From Ophiura sarsii (taxonomy: Eukaryota; Echinodermata; Ophiuroidea; Amphilepidida; Ophiuridae), in assembly GCA_035610835.1 (NCBI GenBank), contig CM069452.1:13363753-13427752 (forward strand): a stretch of DNA of 64,000 bases, read 5' to 3'. The notes under the pieces were generated by a model. That model was not told where the DNA came from. It ran no database searches and saw nothing but the letters and a program-made list of their open reading frames with translations. The first letter of the stretch is position 1; every line of letters starts with the position of its first letter. A program made the position numbers and the translations under genes. Of this stretch, positions 36,561-48,385 are shown in pieces.

Positions 36561-37552
36561 CAGGGTGTCCCAGAAAACATGCAACTTATTTTGAAGGAGC
36601 TCCATTTTTTTTATTCAACGGATTACAATCGTGTATGCACATTCTGAAAACATTAAAATATCTTCTTTTTATTTATGACATGAAATCCAAGATTGATTGC
36701 ACAATCGGTTTTCCAATTACGCATGGTCAACGAGACCCACACCAACGCTCCGTCCACCCAACATGCCCAATGATTTGTAAATAAATAATATTTGTTTATG
36801 TGCAATATTGGACAATAAACATGGATGTTATTAATATATTTTCAAATTTTAACTTAGCACAATTCTAATGAGTTGTAACCGACGATCTTACTCGTTGGTT
36901 GACACCGAAAGAACATAACTGAATGGATTGATTCGCACAATTTGTTACGATTTCAACAAGTGTTTTTATGTTTTAATAAACTTCGCTTTGGGAAATGTCA
37001 AAGAAAATACTGGAGGAGTTGCTAATTCACCATTTATATTAACAGCAATTCGGATGAGCACCTGTTAAGGTTCATATTGAGTCATAAGACTGCATGCGGT
37101 AAATCGCTTGAACTGTCAAATCGCTTGAACTGGTTTTCGATATATCTCCCTGATCATACGTGATTTCAAATCCAATTTTTAACAATGTTAATTATTTATT
37201 CACCATTGAATTTTAGAGATTTCAAGGCTTCCAGAATAATGATTGCAATTCATGGTGAGAAAGTGAAACTAAAACGCCATCAATATTAGTTGAGAAGTGT
37301 TGGTGGTGAACTGGACTGAGCAGTAAGTAGTAGCATGCACAGTCATTTTCCGTCAAATCGGTTGAACAGGTTTTAGACCTTTTTCCACATGCGCATAGTT
37401 TGAAAACAAATCAACCAATCTTAACTATCATTTCACCACGTTAATGTGGAGATCCTAAGGTTTCCAGATGTATAAACATGATTAAAATCCACGACTCAAA
37501 AGTCAAACTAGAGCTCTGTCAAAACAGGTTGCAAGTTTTCTGGTACACCCTG
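36561..37552. mobile_element. Mariner-like non-autonomous element
   Basis: The ends are CAGGGTGTCCCAGAAAACAT and, inverted, GTTTTCTGGTACACCCTG, with TA flanking both sides: the classical ends and target of Tc1/mariner elements. At 992 bases the interior should hold a transposase if intact, but no frame of that kind is open, so it is a decayed or non-autonomous copy. It lies 78 bases inside the intron behind the oxidoreductase exon. Confidence 0.85.
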
Positions 37553-37630
37553 TATGCTTATACAATTTTTGTCATGTGGATAGGCCTATGACCATATCTG
37601 AGCAGTGGTGCTTTGTTGTCAAATACATAC

Positions 37631-37771
37631 CTGTACATTTGGTTCATTTGGTCCAATCAAACACACTTTATAATCGGAATTTAATGATAAATGATAGGCT
37701 GCTGCTGAACCCCATAAACCAGCTCCAATGACACAAACATCATATACATTAGTATTGCGATGATCCGCCAT
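37631..37771 (-). CDS. First coding exon of an FAD-dependent (DAO-like) oxidoreductase
   Basis: ATG at 37771 (context ACAATAATGG) opens 47 codons ending in phase 0 at a CAG/GTATGT donor. The peptide contains the N-terminal dinucleotide-binding fold: VYDVCVIGAGLWGSAAAYHL, that is, a beta strand, the GxGxxG glycine loop, a helix, then the second strand KVCLIGP. This layout is typical of DAO-superfamily flavoenzymes such as sarcosine oxidase-like proteins. The remaining exons, with substrate-binding and catalytic parts, must lie at lower coordinates; I did not find them. They may be near or beyond the gap at 34077. Substrate cannot be inferred from this exon. There is no signal peptide, suggesting a cytosolic or peroxisomal enzyme. 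Confidence 0.8.
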
Positions 37772-37994
37772 TATTGTTTTCGATTATATTTAATTGTCTT
37801 TGTAACAACATGATAGTTTTGTTTGTTTTCAGATTAGATTTAGAGACAGAAATAAAAGTTGACATCGTATCGTCATTGTTACTGATTGGGTATTGCATGC
37901 TGCACTGCCAACTACATAATTGCTATCATTAAAAATCCCCAAATCCCTTCATTTGTGGTAACATACGTAGTTGCATCTTGTTCTTGTTATTTTC

Positions 37995-38165
37995 CTCGCG
38001 GCAAGCGTCTGCAAATCACAAAATGATTCCAAAAAAAATTCAAAATTATTGAATTTCCTAACCATATTTGGAATCAACTGGAGAAATGCATTGAAATAAA
38101 ATAAGTACACACATGCCTAGTATCTGAGACGATTATCGTCTCAGCCTAGTATTGGATCAGTAATT
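37995..38165. mobile_element. MITE family FB8, partial copy 2
   Basis: 'aattattgaatttcctaaccatatttggaatcaactggagaaatgcattgaaataa' and 'acatgcctagtat' match the interior of 27174-27419. The right half is missing. A 20-base palindrome has been inserted into it at 38124. Confidence 0.65.
38115..38152. mobile_element. 20-bp palindrome insertion with 9-bp duplication
   Basis: GCCTAGTAT occurs at 38115-38123 and again at 38144-38152. Between them lies CTGAGACGATTATCGTCTCA, which is palindromic over 19 bases. The uninterrupted sequence is seen in the sister copy at 27174-27419, so this is an insertion with target duplication. Confidence 0.75.
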
Positions 38166-38554
38166 GATTTAGTAAAAAAGAAATAATCCACAATACCAAA
38201 TCTTAAATTTAACTTGAAGCAATCACGTACGACCCTGTCTGAACGCGCACCATGAGATCAGTAACAACCAATCGACGCTAGGAAATGAATTTAGCTCGAG
38301 ACCAGATTCGGGCAGGTATATTATTACCATTCACTTGACCGGACTAAATAATTTTATAATATTTTAAACATGTTTCTAGTTACAAAAGACTATAAATATT
38401 AGGATACCATGGATAAAATTGGTGCCTGATTCTTCAAAAGTGAATAATTTACTGTGGGTTTGGCTTTAGTTTCATCAAGTTTTTCTTGAATTCGGGTCTG
38501 TGTGATGGCAATAATTTGCAATGAAAATGAAGTTCACAGATAATATTAGATATA

Positions 38555-38936
38555 TTATTCTGCTTCTGCTTCTGCTTTATACTATGCAAACACAGCTATA
38601 GGTCTGTTATAACGCATAGGTCAGTGTGGTGGATGGTGTGATCAATTTTTGAAGTGAGCTCTGTTTACATGTTCTTTGATGTTAATTTGAGAGAGTGCGC
38701 TCTTGAAGGCAGAAATGTCTGTTATTGACCGGATGTTTGGAGGCAGTAGATTCCATTCGCGGATTGTTTTAGGGTAGAAAGAGTGTTGATAACAAGTTTT
38801 GTTGAAGGGTGGCATCTCTCAAGTAGATGAGGTCCGGTGAGGTTTCTAGTGACGCGGGTTCCCTGGTTTCGGTGCGGTGTTACATTTGATAGCAGTATTT
38901 TGTGTATTTGCATCACGTGCCTTTATATTTTATAAT
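38555..38936 (-). mobile_element. 5'-truncated LINE fragment, frameshifted
   Basis: Read on the minus strand, the first part (VTPHRNQGTRVTRN...) and the second part (CYQHSFYPKTIREWNLLP ... ITDISAFKSAL) sit in two frames and together resemble the C-terminal end of a non-LTR reverse transcriptase polyprotein. The second frame ends at a TGA at 38642-38644. A short 3' region ends in an AGCAGAAGCAGAAGCAGAA tail. One frameshift and a truncated 5' end make it dead. Confidence 0.8.
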
Positions 38937-40680
38937 TTCATGGCAAATGTTTTTGAAATGTGTGATTATAATCATGAAAAGAGCTCATTTACATCGATCG
39001 TGCTATCACGAGGTCAACTCTGACGACGAAGCCGTATCGTTACGGGTGAGTACTTCCGGGTCGCTGTGTGTGGGTTAGAAAAACAACGGTTTTGTGCGTG
39101 ACTGCATACTGACTGAAAAGACAACTGATAAAATGAAAAGACGCATATAACAAGAGATTTTAAGTCTGTAAACTTTTAATATTTAATATAATAATATAAT
39201 CTAAATGAATAGCGTACGTAGCCAGTCTCTTGCCTGCAAAAGAATTGCACTACAGTCATTCTAATAAAATAAAGAATACATAATAGTCATAAGATTGGCC
39301 AAGAATATGTCGTTGTTTAGATGAAGCAGACAGATAAGTTCAAATATTTCAGAAAAGCAAGAATTTTTACGACTTTTTAGGCAGATAAGTTCAACTTTAG
39401 AATATAATCGCTCTCATTGTGCAACTTGACTGTATCACAAAAAAATTATTAGCTTTATCGTTACTCTATTTATAACTCGATGTCTAACTATAATTTGTCA
39501 GACTCATTTTCAAAGACCATGTTAATTTCTAGATCAATAAAGATCAGCAGCCTATCTATGCAGATCTAACCCCTACTTATTGATTTAAGACAAATAGAAA
39601 CCAAACCTATTAAATATGTAACAAGTTAATTTCTTACTATTTCGGTTCCAGAGCAAAGTGTTATCAAAAATCAAAATTATCATTGATGTACTTCCATTCC
39701 AGTTAAGCAAGAATGTGTATTGCAATTCAGCTTTTAAATAAATGTAGCAGTGTCTACAGTAGAATTACGGCGGGTATCGCATGTAAACAGATGATATAAT
39801 AGATGAAATAATTTCAATGCAATTCTTGGCCATATTGATAAATCTGACTTATCATTGAAAGGTATTGTGTGCGAAAGAAATGTTATCATGTTATATTTCA
39901 GGATTTTTGCATCCAAGTCTTCCATACCTATTGTTTGTCTACTGATTGCTAGTAGGGAGTGGGTTGGCCTTTAACAAGTACACGGATACACTATTTTATT
40001 GCCTTAAATAAGAGTTACTACAATATAAATAAAAACAAGATGGCAGAGTTTAATAACTAAATGACCACAACAGATATGACCCACTCAATTAATATTAAAA
40101 TACATAAGGCTTTGGATAATGTATAACAAATCATAAAAATATATCATTGTTATTATCATCGATCAAGTATAATACATGCAAGTTAGATTTATTGCTAATT
40201 TAGTACCTGCAATTACTTACTATGCAAAACTAAATGCTCGTCTAGTATTATTATAAAAATATTTTCATTGATTAACCATGATTCCAATATTTCCCTAAAA
40301 TGCTACATCTTTGCAGTAAAATAGATTTACACATAAAATGATATACTACTGAGAGTTATATTTAAACATTAAATCCCCTAATTTTTGGTAATTACTATCA
40401 GCAGAAATGACATCATATTAATTATTTCAGCTTTTGGATAGACTACTGTTAACCCTAACCCCTTAAAGGACTATGCATACACCACAACGCTCCAAATGTT
40501 AGGCTCTCACACATGCATAATTATTACTTATAAGTGCTCATGACACAATAAGCTGGTTCCTTGTAATCATTGCGGCATAGAAACCCATAGGTGAGAGTAA
40601 ATATTACACAAGCGTAGCTAGCGGTGGCAAGTGCTACTGTTAAGCGTTGCAGAGTATGAGTCCTTCAAGGTACTTTAGGA
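38937..40680. other. No gene recognised; CpG-rich patch at 38995-39080
   Basis: Most of it is AT-rich. The patch near 39040 has several CpG, an ETS-like ACTTCCGGG and a plus-strand ACGG/GTGAGT donor-like site, so it could be a promoter with a non-coding first exon. Nothing downstream supports this. Confidence 0.35.
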
Positions 40681-40895
40681 GGGACACACCATTAGATTTT
40701 CAGGGGGGGTAGGAAGTTTTCGGAAGAAAAAATATTCCCTCTATGCAGGCCAAAAACAAAACAAAATTCTACCCCACCCAACTCAATATAAATGAATACA
40801 TTTTTTTTTTAAATCACCCCTTACGACAGCCCCCACCCCCAAAAAAATCCCCCGAACCCAACTTCCTACCCCCTGGAAATCTAATGGTGCGTCCC
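40681..40895. mobile_element. MITE with 50-bp terminal inverted repeats
   Basis: The left end GGGACACACCATTAGATTTT and right end AAATCTAATGGTGCGTCCC are inverse copies that continue inward through 'aggggggtaggaagtt'. TTAGGA stands outside both ends and is the likely target duplication. The interior is A- and C-rich and non-coding. The apparent 78-codon frame across it is incidental. Confidence 0.8.
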
Positions 40896-42613
40896 TTAGG
40901 ACTATCAGAATACAACAAATCGAGGGTTGAGAGATTGCCGAGAAAAATTAAATTTGGAAAAAAGGAATTGTTTCAATAAATAAGGTACGTAGGAACCCTG
41001 AAGTGTAATGATTTATGGGAAAACAGTTGAATAATGGCGCTAGATTGAAATTTGGTTGAAGCAAGTTATGTGGTGAGTGATGCTGATAATTTAGATGTGA
41101 ACTACATCGAAATTACCAAATCGTGAAATTTTACACGATAGAAGGCGAATTAAGGTAAATGGTTTAAATATAAGTTAGTATATGCCTTAAGTATTATATA
41201 GACCTGCAAAAACCCTGATTTTCAGAACAATTAAAGGCGTGCCCATACGTATCTCTCAATGCCCCTTTAACTAAATAATGCTATTTTGAGATAATTCTTC
41301 AAATATTTGGGACTCATGGCAATACACTGTAGCACCCAACTAATACCTCTGATTATAGTCAAATCAAGAGTGTTTATGAGTTACCTCTTTATGGTTCTGA
41401 AAATCTGTGGGTCATATGGTTTATTTTGGGTGGAGGGGTGGAAAATGGCTCTTCTGACACTGGAAATTAGACCCAGGTACCCAGCATGGTTCCAAGTGTA
41501 TGATGACTGAGCCATGCAAGTAATTCAACCTGCCATGATTGAGAGCAATGAGATGAGGAAGTAGGGGTTGCCAACATAAAGTGTAATATGACCAATAGCA
41601 TGGGGGCAGTATGGCTATTAAGCCAATAGGTAGGGGTACTGAACCAATACTCAAGAAGGATGTCTTGTGGTGGTACCAATCCATTTGCTTGCCATGAATA
41701 CATCAGATCAATTGCCAAATATCCCATCCAAAACAAACGAATAACTTACTTAAACTACATACACACTTGCATCTCGGCCTAAACTTGCATCTAAGCCTAG
41801 AATCCATTACAGAAACATAAATATGGAAAGAGAGATTTGCGACATAAAATAAAATATCAACACTTGAAGGTAGGAGAAAAACCCAATCACCCCTGGGTTT
41901 AATACATACTCAACAACTATATAAATACAGGCATAGACAGACTAAATCAAGTCTGAGAAAATATTGCTACCCTATTTTAGCTTTCAGATATTAAAGTGTA
42001 CAACTGAATCGGAAGCAGAGAGTTAAAAAGACACAAATGAATTTCATCCCTATTGCTTTATACTACAACATAGTTAATTTCATTTGGAAGTCAAGAGTTA
42101 AAAAGACACAAATGAATTAATCCTTTAACGTATTGCTTTCTACTACAACATAGTTGACTGATTTAATTTACACATACAATCAGCTTTGAAATACATTACT
42201 CATTTATAAAAATAACTTTTTATTAAAATGTGGAGATATTTTCTTCTTAGATTTCTTTCAAGTTCAATGAGGAGCTGAACACACAACTTTGTAAAGACGA
42301 AGAAGATTTTTAAAAGGTGTTTTTTTTTCTGAATATTTTGAAATATGACATCTATCTTTCTTTGGAATACATTTACATTAAGGATTTCATTTCTAGAATC
42401 ATGTGTACTTCCCCTGTCTGGGAAAAGTGATATAATTTAATCATGTTGGTGTATGCAGATAACAGAGTGATAATTGCTCATGTTATAATCATGGTGGATA
42501 TCTTTAAAAGTTCTTTAAAAGTTTTTAACGGGTGATATGGTCCATTGCTTGAATGGTTCCCCACAGGTCAGACAAGAACTAGACTAAAGTTGTGTACAGC
42601 ATATAATCTAACG
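40896..42613. other. No gene recognised
   Basis: Moderately AT-rich. Overlapping open frames on both strands at about 41310-41740 have no homology or paired splice sites. A short duplication ('agagttaaaaagacacaaatgaatt' near 42020 and 42090) is visible. Confidence 0.4.
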
Positions 42614-42790
42614 TGTATAGGACAAGTCACATGGGCGGTGTGACATAGACATATCATGGCTTATGTATAGAATAAGTCACATGGGCACCTCATGGGTGTC
42701 ACATGGACATATCATGGATTGTGTATAGGATAAGTCACATGGGTGACACATGGGTGCCTCATGGGTGTCACATACACATCTCATGGATTC
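42614..42790. repeat. Degenerate tandem repeat, about 65-bp unit
   Basis: 'tataggataagtcacatggg', 'cctcatgggtgtcacat' and 'gacatatcatgg' recur about three times. The 66-codon open frame over it reads through the repeat. Confidence 0.7.
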
Positions 42791-42945
42791 ATATGGATGA
42801 CTCATGTACTGCATATGATCCCCCTACCACATGTGAATCAAGAATGCAAGCCGGATACAGTTCGAGTTGGGGAAACAAATGTTTTCAGAAATATCTAGAT
42901 TAAGGATACTCAGAGAACAAGCTTTAAAATGATGTGGAACATATA

Positions 42946-43475
42946 AGGTGTCCCAGAATGATTTATACTGGGTTTGTTGAAAATTGTAAGAAAAAGAAGA
43001 AAACAGTTTTTCTCAATCTAAAAGCTGCAATATACTGGTGTACATGTCTCCTACTTATTCTGTTAATTTCATCAAATGACCTCTTTTTGCTCAAATGTGG
43101 CGTTGGCGTTACAAGACCAAGGTTCAGTAGTAGTATTTTTTGCATGAAACAACTCTGCCTGCGGCGTCATTGTTCCACTTAAAATAATAGTGCCGTCCAC
43201 ATTTATGTCAGACAGTATAACACAGGTACGGTCTAAAAACAATACCTTCATTCTCTAATTATAAGATGTTCAAAACACACAATTTCAGTCAAAACTTGGG
43301 ATCTACCACTTTTACCAATAAGTCTGTAACTTCTGTCAGAAATGACCGATTTTGTAAATCCAAAGCTAAATGTATAAAGTTGTTCGAAACCACTAGCACT
43401 CAGAGTAACAGCATTGGCATTCATAATGAAATAAATGCAACTGTCCCTGTATATAAATCATTCTGGGAAACCCTG
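42946..43475. mobile_element. Mariner-like MITE
   Basis: The left end AGGTGTCCCAGAATGATTTA is matched in inverse by AAATCATTCTGGGAAACCCTG on the right, flanked by TA. The interior is unrelated to the element at 36561 apart from the outermost bases. No transposase. Confidence 0.75.
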
Positions 43476-44224
43476 TATTAACATTGATCCCTTTCAAAAG
43501 CCAAAATAGAACATGTTACCGTGTTGGTAATAAAATAATTTCAAAGTCTTCTCTGATAAAAGGTAGATAATTGAATCATACAATTATACCCAGACAACAA
43601 GGTCAATATTATCAGCCATTCTTGCTAAAGATTGTCATTCTGATAAGGCTTGGCACACAACGTGCCCATTTAATTTGTAATAATTATCATCAATTAAGTT
43701 AATTATCCACTTGTATCAGTTTCCTGATCTTTGGTGTGTTTTGTTCCTGGTTCCGTTGGATTCATCTTTTGACATTTTATAATTATGTGGGTTTTTTTGC
43801 TGCTTGTAGAATCATTACAATTGCATATCTAACAGAGGAAGTAGCTGGATACCTATTGGAATAGACCAAATATTAAAATATATTGCATCCATATTTTGCA
43901 CACATCTACCCCATTCGGTTGGCCATTCCATATCATTTCCATGACCAGCATGACCATAACTTCATAGTGAAATTAAAAAGAAGATATTTATATCATTGAA
44001 CAGTACCTGCAATAGACCTACATGTTTATAACTTATTTGGTAAATACAAAGTAATTCCAATAAACATAACGCCTTGTAATCGTTTGTTTAAACCATATGA
44101 CATATCACATAGCAACACATTTAAGCACACATTAGTGTAAATAGTTAAATAGTAGCGTGATATGTGACCCTCACACGCCTTTAAATTGACAGAGACCAAA
44201 TTGCCTCTAATAATGCCATTAGAC
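43476..44224. other. No gene recognised
   Basis: AT-rich sequence without coding or repeat signals I can name. Confidence 0.4.
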
Positions 44225-44554
44225 TTAAAGGTGTATGTTCCGATCACTTTAGATTTTTGTTCAAATAAACATATTTTGATATCAAAAGAAAACCCATATT
44301 GTTCTCATTATTTCTGTAAAGGCGCAAGATATATTTAGATGTTATAGGCCAAAATGAAGTGAATTATTTAGCTAGTTTGTGTACTGCTCAGTGGGCAAAT
44401 TTCATGTCACCTTGTGCTTCTAAAATGAGAACCATTGGAGTTATGCAACTCAAACTTTGGAATATGACTATTTTAAGGATGACCCTTCATGTAGAATAGA
44501 AAATATCTAGTTGAAAATCGGGCCAGTAATCGGAACAGCTACCATTAACCTTAA
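44225..44554. mobile_element. Probable TTAA-flanked MITE
   Basis: TTAAAGGTGTATGTTCCGATC on the left faces 'gtaatcggaacagctaccattaaccttaa' on the right, an imperfect inverted pair with TTAA at both outer edges. Non-coding. Confidence 0.5.
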
Positions 44555-45628
44555 ATTGGCATTTTGTAAACATTTGTTACAACTAGTAGCCTTGATGCCT
44601 GGTCACTAATCCAAGGTTGCCTGCAAAATTAAGTCCCGTTAAAAATTGAATGATGCCATCTCTAAAATAAGTATATATGATTATTTTGACTGAGTAAAGG
44701 GTTTTAACAAGAATACTAATGCCATAGAGATATAAATTCTAAGATTAACCAGTTTGTAAGAGGTGCAGCTAATGATACAAGCTTTTAAAACAATACACAT
44801 TTTTAACAAACGTCTATAATAAACGGTGCTCAAATTTGAGACATGAGTAATTCGCTGTCTATAGTATTATAATGTTTCATTGTGGTATTCTATACAAGGC
44901 ACTTATTAATGATATATATCTATACGACATGTCATTGACGAATGAATACATATTATTGAAGACTTGAATACATATTATTGAAGACTGAAAACATGACAAA
45001 TTAGTATTGGCTATATAGACTGTGCAATTATATCAATACATGTATATAGTATCTAATATGTATAATTATTATTTGCCTGCCACCTGTCCCTATTTGATGA
45101 AATGACAACAGTTTAAGCGATGAAACAGGCAGTTGACATTTGGAGGATAGTCATGATTGGACATTAACACCCAGGACTTTGTCCTTGGGATGTTGCTATG
45201 TTTCAAATAGACAATGTCACCTGCAATATCACAGCAGCCAAACAAACAAAAGCTTGCCTGCCGGTGTGCGCGCAATTTGCTTGCCTGCCAGTATGCGCAC
45301 ATACTTTGAAGGAGGTGTCCATTATAAACCATACACTAAACCAAACCAGTCATCTGTAACGGGATCTGTAACAACAGCAGTCAATGCAAAGTCAATGCAT
45401 GTTCCCCCATGCATGGAATGGAACCGGGCACTTAACATTGTTGATCAGAAGAGGTGACATGGTCTATAGCCTAGATTAAATGATCTACTTGTGCAAATAA
45501 TAAATAGAGGTAATCGGGCTAATGTCTGAATATTACAAGTAGAGCTTTTGGAAGACACAATAAGTTAGATAGGAAACATCTACCTGAACAGATGTACTCA
45601 TGGAATAAGACAAGGCTTGCTTTCCCTT
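44555..45628. other. No gene recognised
   Basis: AT-rich. The words 'ttgaatacatattattgaagact' and 'gcttgcctgcc.gt.tgcgc' are each duplicated locally. The 105-codon open frame at 45140-45457 has no homology. Confidence 0.4.
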
Positions 45629-45898
45629 TTAAAGGCATATTATGTGACCTATTCCAGGGGGCACCCTCTATTCATGATCTTTTCCAGAAAGTAGATTTTC
45701 TTGCAGATTTACATTTCTGATCATAAATCATAATATATTCTGACTTACAGAGCGATACGATTCCTAATTACTTCAAAATTATGGTTTAAAGAGTGAAAAT
45801 AAACATCAGGACAGTTTATTTGTCGCTCTAAATTCACTCTGAAACCATGATTTTGAAGAGGGCGCCCCTGGAAAAGATCACACATAATATGCCTTTAA
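45629..45898. mobile_element. Foldback family FB2, copy 2
   Basis: It runs from TTAAAGGCATATTATGTGAC to ATAATATGCCTTTAA, with the family's inverted interior ('gattttcttgcagatttacatttctgatcataaatc', 'gattcctaattacttcaaaat'). The right arm is shortened by an internal deletion joining 'tttgaag' to 'agggcgcccctgg'. Confidence 0.85.
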
Positions 45899-46300
45899 AA
45901 AGTATAGATATTCAACATAGACAGGTGATACGGTCATATTTGTATGTGTGATTAGCTAGAATATAACAAATTTGCTTAGAATATGATTAAAATATCCTGA
46001 AGAACCTAATTAATTCACCTACGTCAAGAGGATATATGATATATGCACACACTGCAGTACACAACACGTTTGACACATTCATACAGACTCGGCATTATTT
46101 GCTGTGCATTGCAGTGCGTCATTGCGATGTGGTTGAAAGTATTGAAATGGCTTTGATCCAGGTCACGATGCAACACATTTAAAACACATTTTCTTATTTT
46201 TATAGTGACATACAGTGACCCAGTGTGTTCTACAATCAATTGATGTACATTGGGGAGGAAAAGGCCACCGCGAAACATTGCACAGTAAATAACGCCTATA

Positions 46301-46523
46301 TTAAATCAGTTCCAAATTGGTGAGCCTCCTAACAGCAGTAAATAAATTCATACGAGTGTAGGTGCGCATAAAGCTCGCATTACGCAATGGGCGCACTTTG
46401 CATAATGTGTGTGACACGTGTGTATGCCAAAATTGCATGCGTACACTTTGATTATTATTACGCACAGAGACATACAAATGGCATATCTTTCTCCAATTTG
46501 GAACTGACTAAACCATGGTATAG
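46301..46523. mobile_element. MITE family FB4, copy 2
   Basis: AATCAGTTCCAAATTGG at the left and CCAATTTGGAACTGACTAAA at the right, with the family's interior of GCGCAC and tgtgtg words. Same family as 3609 and 54576. Confidence 0.75.
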
Positions 46524-48385
46524 ATGACCATTAATTCCATACCATGCCTGGCCACACAACTCAACACAAGAGTTGGTAACCATGATTGTTTTTCGTTTGT
46601 TCAATGTCCCACTTTGCAAGGATTTGTCATCAATTTTACCCCTTTTTTTTGACAAATCGATGACAAAATTGGGGTAAAAAACACTGCTATTTTTTTGTTT
46701 TCAATGACTAGAATTTCAAACACCCCTTTTCAATGATGCTTTATATGAACTTGCACATACGTAAAATAGATAAAAACATGTTGCTCTCAATTATCAGGTG
46801 TTTATGTCCCTGTGTTATGAACTGGTGTACCCAAAATAGTGAATTTGGGTTGTTACCATCTTCTGATCAAATGATTAAATCCATACCATGGTGGAGCAGC
46901 CTAGGATTTGATAAGGAGTGTACAAACTCCATGAGTAAATACCCTTTTTCCGAATTTCGCATAGGCTTGATTCATAAAATACCCCCTATTTTCATGATTT
47001 TACGGTCCGCACTGACACTCAAAAATAACCCCCTTTCAGCAATATATAGAACTATAATGGTTACCAACATTTGTGTTGATTTGGGCCCGGGGATCTTAGG
47101 ATTTAAATTCCCATATTTCTCTTGCTTCTCTAACAATAAGCATGATGGAGAAATAATAATTAATAATCTTTTTGGTAAACCTAATAAATACAATCTGTTA
47201 GTGTTTCCATATCAGGGTCATTGTGCTTTTCCATTATGATACTCATGTGCACTGTTGGCAAACTTAATATGAGTATTGAGATACAATTTTTGACATAAAA
47301 GGACACCATATGCTTCCAAAGTGACATCCATAGGAAACACACATGCATGACATTAGCAATACCCACGGCTGTATGCTAGAGCCCGAGGTTTTCTGCTCAT
47401 GTTTTTGTTTCCAATATTTTTCAATAAAAAAATACACAAGCAAATAGTTTTGCCAAATATTTCTTGTAATCTAATGTTTGCCTTGGTGTAAACACTCAAA
47501 ATATACAATAAAAGAAATGCTTATCCTGGGTGGAGGTGTGTTTAGCTATTGAAAACTGAAGAAAGCACAAGTTGAAATTAAAAAAGCAGAATTTGAACTT
47601 TAGAAAGCAGACAACTTTGGGCTTTGCTGTATGCTATTACAGCACAGACGTTGGTCATCAGCCAGGTGAGCCTGGCAGCCCTACATATGTCAACATGGTT
47701 TTTATGGGTCCTTCAGAGTATAGCTACCATCCATGCCACTATTTAAATCCAACATAGAGATCACACTAGGATTCTATCTGTCAATGTTATTATTTAGCAT
47801 AACATGTGGCCAGTGTGTTACAAGTATGACCTTTTCCAATGCTAACAGAATGCCTATTAGTATTGGTAATGCTCAGTCTTGTTGTAAATGAACTCACGCT
47901 AGTCTATAAGCCAAATGACCAACAACTGCCTGATGACCATTTGGGTGGTTCCAATTGTCTGTAATAGAATGCCTAGTTTATTGGAAAGAATCTCTTTCAA
48001 ATGGACACCCCCCCCCCCTCCCCTAGACATTTCTCTAGGATAATTTGGCAAAATACATGTGTCCTCGGCAATGTGGGCCTTGTCGCTATGTGACTCACTT
48101 GTGTTTGAATACATGCAAGGACACATGATGAGTCCAACAGTTATATGATATGTGTACAATATATATATATTGTATACATTATGATGTTTATATAATTTGG
48201 AGTATAATACAGCCCCAAAACATGTAATCTACTAATATTTATATGAATTACCTCCGGTCTCAAAATACACTTAAGACACCCAAATCATGATGCCTACTGG
48301 CTATAATTGCTGGACCATCTTACATTAATCTAATGTATATTCTGTCAACATGTAAAGTATTATTATATTGCTAATTCAATTTAGT
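46524..48385. other. OTUD7 3' flank; no separate gene
   Basis: The first few hundred bases left of 48386 are the probable 3' untranslated region of OTUD7. An AATAAA on the minus strand near 47976 could be its polyadenylation signal. It contains (TA)n near 48160 and a C run at about 48007-48018. A word pair 'ttggtaaccat' / 'atggttaccaa' (46575 and 47060) is inverted and may bound an old repeat. The 168-codon plus-strand open frame at 46733-47239 has no recognisable homology or codon bias and overlaps that pair. Confidence 0.45.

Noticed and set aside
36209..36784. Two consecutive plus-strand frames of 80 and 107 codons
   Set aside because: The first reads through a long C run, the second through the end of a mariner-like element; no homology.
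45140..45457. 105-codon plus-strand frame
   Set aside because: It overlaps an open frame on the other strand, contains a local duplication, and has no homology or splice sites.
46733..47239. 168-codon plus-strand open frame, one of the longest in the window
   Set aside because: No recognisable domain, no splice context, irregular composition, and it overlaps an inverted word pair typical of an old repeat; length alone is not convincing in this AT-rich DNA.
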